Shown in pieces: positions 57,269 to 64,000 of a stretch of 64,000 bases of DNA (position 1 is the stretch's first letter; each line of letters starts with the position of its first letter). Both the position numbers and the translations under genes were made by a program. The stretch comes from Pseudomonas sp. ICMP 561 (GTDB lineage: Bacteria > Pseudomonadota > Gammaproteobacteria > Pseudomonadales > Pseudomonadaceae), in contig NZ_LKBT01000007.1 in assembly GCF_002699985.1 (NCBI RefSeq), positions 80,579 through 144,578 on the forward strand. The letters are read 5' to 3'. A model generated the notes under the pieces. The model searched no databases and had not been told where the DNA came from. It saw only the letters and a list, made by a program, of their open reading frames with translations.

Positions 57269-57386
57269 GGTCGTTTTTAGCCGCCCTGGGGCAATTAAGG
57301 TGAAACTAAGGATAAACCCTGTGACCTGTGTGCGAAAGCTCTGACTTGATAAAGGTTGTGGGTAAATCGGTGCAGCAATGAAATCC

Positions 57387-57467
57387 CGGTAGGAGCGAAC
57401 TTGTTCGCGAGGCGTCATCTGCTGCTACACAGGCCCCATGCCTCGCCAACAAGTTGGCTCCTACCGG
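57387..57467. repeat. REP doublet
   Basis: Arms CCGGTAGGAGCGAACTTGTT and near reverse complement ending at 57467, between miaB and the phoH gene. Confidence 0.8.
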
Positions 57468-57486
57468 CCTTGCGTGCCCGGCGCTG

Positions 57487-58815
57487 TCAGTTCAGCAGCG
57501 ACCCGCGCAGCGAGTGAGGCTGGGCGTCGTCGATGTGCACGTCAGCAAACTGGCCGATCAGCTTGGGGTTGTCGCAACGGAAATTCACGATCCGGTTGTT
57601 CTCGGTACGGCCCTGCAGTTCGCCTGGGTCTTTTTTCGAGTAGTCGGTTACGAGTATGCGCTGGGTGCTACCGACCATTTGTCGGCTGATCTCGAAACCC
57701 TGCTGGTTCAGTCGGTGCTGAAGGGCGGCCAGGCGTTCTTTTTTCAGCGCTTCGGGAGTCTCATCTGCCAGATCCGCTGCCGGAGTGCCGGGGCGCGGGC
57801 TGTAGATGAAGGAAAACGAGAAGTCGAAGCCGACATCAGCGATGAGCTTCATGGTGTTCTCATGGTCTTTATCAGTTTCGCCCGGGAAGCCGACGATGAA
57901 GTCCGAACTGATGCTGATCCCTGGTACGGCAGCCTTGAGCTTGCGGATTCTGGATTTGTATTCAAGCGTGGTGTGGTTACGCTTCATCGCGGCCAGAATA
58001 CGGTCCGAGCCTGACTGCACCGGCAAATGCAGGTGTTTGACCAGCTCCGGCACTTCGGCATGAGCCAGGATCAGGCTGTCGGAGAATTCCAGCGGGTGCG
58101 AGGTGGTGTAACGAATACGGTCGATGCCATCGACGGCAGCGACAACCCGGATCAGATCGGCCAGATCGGCGGCGCGGCCGTCATGGGTCGTACCGCGATA
58201 ACCGTTGACGTTCTGACCCAGCAGCGTCACTTCACGCACGCCGTTTTCAGCCAGATGAATCACCTCGGCCACGACGTCATCGAATGGACGGCTGACCTCT
58301 TCACCACGGGTGTAAGGCACCACGCAGAAAGTGCAGTACTTGCTGCAGCCTTCCATGACCGACACGTACGCGCTCGGGCCATCTACACGGGGCTCGGGCA
58401 AGTGATCAAACTTTTCGATTTCCGGGAACGAGACATCAACCTGCGGCAACCGCGTGAAGCGTGCCGCATCAATCATTTCCGGCAGGCGGTGCAGGGTTTG
58501 CGGGCCAAAAACCACGTCCACGTAGGGCGCGCGATCACGGATGGCCGCGCCTTCCTGGCTGGCAACGCAACCGCCGACAGCGATCACCATCTCCGGGTTG
58601 GCCAGTTTCAGCTCGCGCCAGCGGCCCAGTTGGGAATAAACCCGGTCTTGGGCGCGTTCGCGGATGGAGCAGGTGTTGAGCAGGATGACGTCGGCATCTT
58701 CCGCGCGAGCGGTGACTTCCAGGGCCTGATGCTCGCCCAGCAGATCGACCATGCGCGAGCTGTCGTACTCGTTCATCTGGCAACCGTGGGTTTCGATATA
58801 AAGCTTCTTGGCCAT
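57487..58815 (-). CDS. miaB: tRNA-2-methylthio-N6-isopentenyladenosine synthase
   Basis: A 442-residue radical-SAM enzyme that methylthiolates adenosine 37 of tRNAs. The N-terminal cluster Cys are in [20 protein letters not shown] and GGCVAS; the radical SAM motif CSKYCTFC is near residues 157-164; and a TRAM domain ends the protein. The length matches the family. First gene of the row to lnt. Confidence 0.98.
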   Translation of the reverse strand: MAKKLYIETHGCQMNEYDSSRMVDLLGEHQALEVTARAEDADVILLNTCSIRERAQDRVYSQLGRWRELKLANPEMVIAVGGCVASQEGAAIRDRAPYVDVVFGPQTLHRLPEMIDAARFTRLPQVDVSFPEIEKFDHLPEPRVDGPSAYVSVMEGCSKYCTFCVVPYTRGEEVSRPFDDVVAEVIHLAENGVREVTLLGQNVNGYRGTTHDGRAADLADLIRVVAAVDGIDRIRYTTSHPLEFSDSLILAHAEVPELVKHLHLPVQSGSDRILAAMKRNHTTLEYKSRIRKLKAAVPGISISSDFIVGFPGETDKDHENTMKLIADVGFDFSFSFIYSPRPGTPAADLADETPEALKKERLAALQHRLNQQGFEISRQMVGSTQRILVTDYSKKDPGELQGRTENNRIVNFRCDNPKLIGQFADVHIDDAQPHSLRGSLLN

Positions 58816-58948
58816 GCGTCCGTCATCAGGTGGTTCAAAGAACCGCGCATTATAGTGGCGTCGGTCTCCGCTTCCTAGCGTCCTCTACCGAACGGGCATG
58901 CTATAGTTCGCGCCCTCTTTTTATGTCCCCGATTCTTACCCGCCCTTT

Positions 58949-59275
58949 ATGACCAAACGCGAAGCTCCAATCTACAAAGTGATTTTCCTCAACCAGGGCC
59001 AGGTGTTCGAAATGTACGCCAAGCAGATCTATCAGAGCGATCTGTGGGGTTTCCTTGAAGTAGAGGAATTCGTCTTTGGCGAGCGCACGACCGTTGTGGT
59101 AGACCCGAGCGAAGAAAAACTCAAGGCACAGTTCGAAGGCGTAGTGCGCAGCTTTGTGCCCATGCATTCAATTGTGCGCATCGACGAAGTCGAGCGAATC
59201 GGCACACCAAAGATCAGCGAAGCCCGCGGCACCAGCAATGTGATGCCATTTCCTGTACCGATGCCGGATAAGTAA
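58949..59275 (+). CDS. DUF1820-family protein
   Basis: A 108-residue soluble protein of unknown function, seen widely in gammaproteobacteria. It begins IYKVIFLNQGQVFEMYAKQI and has VVVDPSEEKLKAQFEGV and MHSIVRIDEVERIG. It is divergent from miaB with a TATAGT promoter-like element near 58900. Confidence 0.92.
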   Translation: MTKREAPIYKVIFLNQGQVFEMYAKQIYQSDLWGFLEVEEFVFGERTTVVVDPSEEKLKAQFEGVVRSFVPMHSIVRIDEVERIGTPKISEARGTSNVMPFPVPMPDK

Positions 59276-59288
59276 GCCTTCGTCCCTT

Positions 59289-60413
59289 TTATCCTCGCTT
59301 TCCGGCGTTGGACTGCGCCTCGGTAAATCGTGCCGTAAGGTTCTGATTGGGCTTTTGCTCTCGAAGATCCTTTACCGCCTGGCTCAGACGCTGCAATTCT
59401 TCACTGGGCTTGGCCCATTGCGCCTCTGGCAGCGGCTCGGACCAGCTTTTCATCGCCTCCGGAATGACTGCGCGACCGATGCTTTTGATCCTGCGGATTT
59501 CCCATTCGGTGAGGTAGTTGGGCAAGGTCCACAAGGTCAGCACGTGGTACGTGTACCACCAGAACGGATAGAAGAAGCCAACCTCGCGATTCTTGCGCCG
59601 ACGCAGCATGCGCTCCCGTGCGTTATAAAACGTATGCAGCCCTTCATGGGGCGGATCGCCGGGGTTTTGCAGTTCAAGCGGGTCCTGAATTTCTTTCAGT
59701 GTATGGACCTCGTACTCCATATAGGCGCGGATCGCCTCCCAGTTGCACACCGCCAGATCAAACCCGGCGCAGAAAAACTCCAGGCTGTAATGCTCGTCGT
59801 GTGGGGGGTGATAAAAGCCGACGCCCATGGCGTAGCGAATGTCCATGCCGTACTGCGTCACGCTCCGGGCCTGTACGACCCAGGCGGATAGCGATTCCCA
59901 CGGCACGAAGATAGGCTCGGTATGGCCACGGGGGACGAAGCAGACTTCACGGCGCTGGCGGTTGAAGCGGGTGGGGACGACTTCTTTGTATTTGAGGAGG
60001 TGGTGGAAGGTGATGGCGAGGTAGATGGTGAGGGCGACTGCGGCGGCCCAGCAGCCAACTTCCATGCCAAAGGGCAGGTAATACAGAGCATTTTCCGCTG
60101 CTCTATCAAATCCATCACCCCAGGCAAGTGTCAGGAACCAAATGAGTGCTGGAGCAAAAAGGCCAGAGAACCAGAATACCCAGAAAGGGGTCCCAAGGCC
60201 CATTTGCCAAGCGAAAACAGCGGGCAAGCCGACTCCAAAGTCGAGGTGTCTGTCGTTTAGTTCTCCCACTGCGCCGCCGTAATCCTGCGCCGGTAGATCG
60301 GTGGGTAATGGTAATGGCGCAAGATAGGTCACTTGGCCGGTCGGGAATGCTTCCACCATGCCAGCACGGGGGGTGTGATTGATGGGCGGAGGGCCAGTAA
60401 TGTCTTTTGGCAT
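59289..60413 (-). CDS. DUF6708-like membrane protein, possible effector immunity
   Basis: A 374-residue protein. Two hydrophobic hairpins lie at about residues 75-100 (WVFWFSGLFAPALIWFLTLAW) and 115-137 (VGCWAAAVALTIYLAITF). The cytoplasmic remainder is charged, including VPTRFNRQRREVCFVPRG and ERMLRRRKNREVGFFYPFWWYTYHVLTLW. I take it as the DUF6708 type often found beside type VI effectors. It starts 1 bp from the effector gene end on the same strand, so it could guard the cell against that effector. The immunity role is inferred from position. Confidence 0.75.
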   Translation of the reverse strand: MPKDITGPPPINHTPRAGMVEAFPTGQVTYLAPLPLPTDLPAQDYGGAVGELNDRHLDFGVGLPAVFAWQMGLGTPFWVFWFSGLFAPALIWFLTLAWGDGFDRAAENALYYLPFGMEVGCWAAAVALTIYLAITFHHLLKYKEVVPTRFNRQRREVCFVPRGHTEPIFVPWESLSAWVVQARSVTQYGMDIRYAMGVGFYHPPHDEHYSLEFFCAGFDLAVCNWEAIRAYMEYEVHTLKEIQDPLELQNPGDPPHEGLHTFYNARERMLRRRKNREVGFFYPFWWYTYHVLTLWTLPNYLTEWEIRRIKSIGRAVIPEAMKSWSEPLPEAQWAKPSEELQRLSQAVKDLREQKPNQNLTARFTEAQSNAGKRG

Positions 60414-60414
60414 C

Positions 60415-63400
60415 TTATTTTTTCACCTCAGGCATGAGGTTGGGGTGGATTGCGAAGTACTGGCATTGTTCTACCGGTGGATCGAGCTCCAACGCCGGAA
60501 AGTCGCCGCTTTCACCAAACACCGGGAAGCGCACCTCATACACGTTGGCCTCGTGCTGCCCCTTTGAAGTAATGGGTCCCAGCTGGATTGAGAGCACGAT
60601 GTCGGTGTGGCTGGGCAGGTCTGAATTGATAAGGCTGCGCACATCCGTCAACTCCACAATCAGGGGGTTGAGCTCCTTGATGTGCAGGCGATCCTCCAGG
60701 GCTGTGCCCAAGGGGCTCCAGCGCTCTGGCCTGCCTATTCGGCCTTCGATTTTGCGTATCAATTGATAGCCGCCAATGTTGAGCACGGCAGCACTGGCAT
60801 GACTGACAATGGGTTTTGTCAGCTCGGCAGCAAACAGTGTCGGGAAATGCAGCAAGAACCGGCGAGGTGCGTCGTCGCTGCTCGGTATGATTTGCATGCG
60901 TGGAGCCTGGTAATGCGCGCGCAGTTCTTTTAGATAATGAGCAAGAGGCAAAGAAAGGCACAGGTCGGGGTCCTGCCCTTGGCCCCATGGGGTGCTAAGC
61001 AGCCAGCGATCGTGCCGGCTGAGGTTGTTGCGGTTGTAGTACCAACTGCCGGACAGCTCTAGGGCCGTGAACAAAATTCCTGCCAGGTTGAAACGTAAAA
61101 ATACCGTGGACAGGCGCACACCCGCAGCCGCCCAAGCGGCTGTTCTCGCGGCGGTTCCAGCTTCGGCAGCGAGAACATGGCGGAAGGCTTGGATCGTTTG
61201 AGCGAAGCCATAACTGTTGCTAGCCAAGAAGCCGCTATTGCCCATCATGCTGATGGTGGCCCCAACCTGCGCCTCTCTGTTACCGCTTCGAACTGAGTCT
61301 TGCCAATTTTTATGGGCGCTCGCAAGGCTCATGGTGGCGGCGATCATTCCAGCGAAGTAGCCAGCCATTCCAAGGCCAATATGCAATTTCCCCATCTGCA
61401 CATGAACGCCCATCAGTTCAGCTTTCTTAAAGTTTTTTGCCAGCTCTGCTGCGTGGGCGCTGAGTGCTGTATCGGCAATGCCTTGCGCTGCACCAAGTCC
61501 AGCCGCAGCGGTTGCAAATAGGCTGTTGGCAAACGCTGTCAACCGCCTTTGTTTTTCCGGGCCAGAGAAGGTCTCTCTACTCACCACAACCAAATTCACC
61601 GCCTGCGCCACAAACACCAACAACCCAGCCCCATCCCCGAGCAGCCCGGCCGTCGGCGCCACCACCACACCCTTTCGATAACTCTCCAGCACCGACTGAA
61701 CCTCCCGATGCTGCTGCGCCGGAAACACCAACGCTAACCCCGGCTTGCCGGGTGACGAGAATTGCAGGTGAGTTGAGTCGGTCGGCAGCTCTGCCACCGG
61801 GCTCATGGCCTTGGCGAGTTGTTGTTCCAGTTCAGCCAAGGACTGTCGGGTGGTTTGGCGTTGCTCTTTAAACCAGTTGGCATCGGGACTCAGGTGCCAG
61901 GAACGGTCTGCGGCCCTGCGCTCGCGGGACATGCTGGTCAAGGTGCGCAGGCGATCACGATGCTGCTGCACGGCTTTGACGGTCTTGCCAAGGTTTTGCA
62001 GGTCTTCGGCGCTGGCCACCTGAAAGGTCACGTTCTCCCGGCGTGCTGCATCAAGAATCGCTACGCCCGCCGCCTTGGGCAGGCTGCGAAACAGCGCGTC
62101 CATATCCGGCAGCTGGCCTTTTTCCATCTGCTGCAAGAAGGCCTGCACCGCCTGCTGAATACCCATCTGCAATGCGGGAGCCAGCGTGCCCCAGGCAGCG
62201 GTGAGGTTGACTTGAGAGGCGGGCGATAGCCGCCCGGTGTCGAGCACAAGGCCTGCACCCCATTGCTTGAGGCGTTCCAGCCATTGCGGTGCGTCCTTGA
62301 AAAACAGCCAGCTCGCGTTTGTGAAGACGGCAAACTGCACGCCCAGCTCGGTTTGCGCACTCAACGGCGCGGCGTAAAACATCGGGCGGGACATGGCCGG
62401 ATTGTTGTTCAGCCAATCCAGGACCGAATCAACGGCTTTGTCGCTGCGGCAGATGTCTTTCAGGCAGGCGTATTCGGTGAGCAGGGCGTGATCAACCTGC
62501 TCGCTGTCTTCGATGTCGTAATACCAGATCGCGCAGCAGATCGATTCGATCCTGGGTGATCTTTTCCAGTAGCTCGTTGAGTGGCTGCAGGATTGCCCGT
62601 TGCTGCTTTAGAAAGGCATCCATGCGCGGGCGATCGATCAGGTCATTGATGCCGCGCTGGCCGAATTTGGCGCCGTAGAGTGCCTCCTTAGTAGGTTTGT
62701 TCATCTGGCGATACAACTTCCAGAGGGTTTTGCAATGCCGGGCGATGAAGGCCGGGCTGGTGCCGACGAAGCGTTGTTCAAGCTGATATTGCTGAATGGT
62801 ACTGGCTCGGGCCTCGATGCCGTCGTCCATGCTCAGTCGGTCCGGTTTGGCTTTTTCGAGGCGTTCCTGCAGGTCGGCGGGTGGGTTGGGATCATTGAAG
62901 TAGGTGCCCGCTTCCTGACGGTTATCCTGGCTCATCACCTCTCGCAACGTATTGCGCGTCTGGGTGCGCTCAGGCTCGGGCAGGGTTTCCAGATCATCAA
63001 GCAAAGCTTTGAGCGTCCGGTCCTTGTCAGCGCGTTTGTTCAGATACTCTTCGTTAATCTGGGTCAGGGATTCGATGTAGCAGCCCAGCAAGTAGTCGCG
63101 CTCGACCTCGCCCTGCTGACTCAGCGCCCACTTGTCGATCTGGTCGACTACCTGATCCTGATACTGCGCCAGATCGCGCATGACCCCAACGTCATCCCTA
63201 ACCGCCAGAAACAGGAAGTCACGCTTATGAGCTGTGGTGATCTGGCTGGTGAATTCTTCAAGAATGGTCTGGCGATAGAGTGGAGTGTGTTCCCAGGCGT
63301 AGGGAATATTCGTCGAAGTCTCGTCCGGTCTGTCCGCCCAACTACCGCTGCTTTCCGCCAGCCACACGGCCATTTTTCGGTCGTCGAACAGGTCCCGGGC

Positions 63401-63915
63401 ATCGCCGCGCTGAATATATTTTCGAAACTGACGCGCTGCATGAAGTACTCGCGCTCGGTGGAAACCTTCATCACTTGTGCGCATTTGAACGCTGTCCACT
63501 GCACCTCGGAAAAAGAGACGTGCAGAACGCTGCAGCGAGAGAACGCCAGCGCTGGATCAGCTTCGATCACGTCAGCGCGCCGATCCTTGGTGACGTGCTC
63601 GCCCTTGAACAGCAGCGCAGTCACGGAGCCATTCGCTATCTGATACTCATGTAGCAGGCCGGTGGCGCTGTCGATGATGTACAGATAGCCGTCCCGCAAC
63701 AGACGAAACCCAAGGGGCAGAGCCTGTAGTTTGTAAGGCATGGCGATTTCGATGGACGGATCTAGGTCTTCCACCAAGCCATAACGCACGGGTAACAGTT
63801 GCAGGGTCTCACTCATCAATGGACAAAATCCGCCAGCATCGGGTGCCTCGGCGGGTTTGGCCTTGGCGACCAGATTGGCCATGTGGCCGCGCGGTGTAAT
63901 GAGAGGGTTTGTCAT
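60415..63915 (-). pseudogene. VasX-like type VI secretion effector, two frameshifts
   Basis: The protein-coding signal runs through three frames. It starts at the ATG at 63915 (AAGGAGCCTGC upstream) with GGFCPLMSETLQLLPVRYGLVEDLDPS, the VasX/BTH_I2691 N-terminal region, and runs to about 63400. The frame shifts there into one containing DRKMAVWLAESSG and GAKFGQRGINDLIDR (to about 62530), then into a third with ICCAIWYYDIEDSEQVDHALLTEYACLKDICRSDKAV. The third part ends at 60415 and includes hydrophobic stretches near AGLGAAQGIADTA and LGMAGYFAGMIAATMSLA, fitting a membrane-pore toxin. Either the gene is dead or the sequence has two base errors here. Confidence 0.82.
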
Positions 63916-64000
63916 GCAGGCTCCTTGCCTTGGGCTGGCGAGTAGAGGCCAGGATCCAGATGGCGGAGCGTGTAATCTCAAGCCCGACCCTGAGCGAGGG
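63916..64000 (-). other. Possible 3' end of an upstream gene
   Basis: In the minus-strand frame that ends ...QGKEPA with a TGA overlapping the effector's ATG (ATGA), 22 codons are open before another stop. That overlap is typical of a coupled upstream gene such as an adaptor or VgrG, but an in-frame stop or a further frameshift precedes it. Confidence 0.3.

Overview
The window looks like a Pseudomonas chromosome segment, probably from the P. fluorescens or P. syringae side of the genus. The evidence is the gene order ppa-mtfA-dedA-eutCB, mpl-ubiX, proA-nadD-rsfS-rlmH-mrdA-rodA-mltB-rlpA-dacC-ybeD-lipB-lipA and holA-lptE-leuS / lnt-corC-ybeY-phoH-miaB, together with an RsmX-type small RNA, a cell-surface-signalling iron receptor, a VasX-like type VI effector and many REP/REPIN hairpins between genes. 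No tRNA, rRNA, insertion sequence or CRISPR array was seen.

Layout. (1) 1-5.4 kb: an iron-uptake locus. A TonB-dependent receptor with a signalling domain and a PepSY membrane protein lie on the minus strand, divergent from an ECF sigma factor and a FecR-type anti-sigma regulator, with three Fur-box-like sites between them. (2) 5.4-16 kb: an accessory stretch with a self-inhibited Fic protein, an XRE regulator, an HxlR/MFS divergent pair, an RsmX-like sRNA, a 1149-residue multi-domain glycosyltransferase, and an S24-type repressor. (3) 16-30.9 kb: mostly conserved genes, namely pyrophosphatase, MtfA, DedA, ethanolamine ammonia-lyase with an aldehyde dehydrogenase, Mpl, UbiX, a MORN-repeat/C13-peptidase lipoprotein, a MaoC-type hydratase, and a CidA/LrgA-LrgB pair. 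(4) 30.9-31.5 kb: a tandem array of five 127-bp units, each carrying a REP doublet, ending in the 3' end of a DedA-PAP2 gene. (5) 31.5-59.3 kb: the core block for cell wall, lipoate, outer-membrane and translation functions. It includes arfA, which is short and carries its own hairpin inside the coding sequence. (6) 59.3-64 kb: a VasX-like type VI effector gene split by two frameshifts, with a DUF6708-type membrane protein behind it.

How the genes work together. The iron locus has the parts of a receptor-FecR-sigma relay controlled by Fur. EutBC makes acetaldehyde from ethanolamine, and the neighbouring ExaC-like dehydrogenase can oxidise it to acetate. The 33.8-45.2 kb block supplies proline and NAD synthesis, ribosome silencing and methylation, the PBP2/RodA elongation machinery, septal and lytic peptidoglycan enzymes, and lipoate. 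The minus-strand block supplies Lnt, LptE, LeuS, HolA and MiaB.

The signals most worth checking are the 127-bp REPIN tandem array, a hairpin that holds the Shine-Dalgarno sequence of a YdcF-family gene, a cluster of TGTCGAT palindromes behind the Fic gene, an S24 repressor without an Ala-Gly or Cys-Gly cleavage pair, and the broken VasX-like effector. I did not find a clear, wholly new multi-gene system. Family names are from recognition of motifs and order, not from searches.
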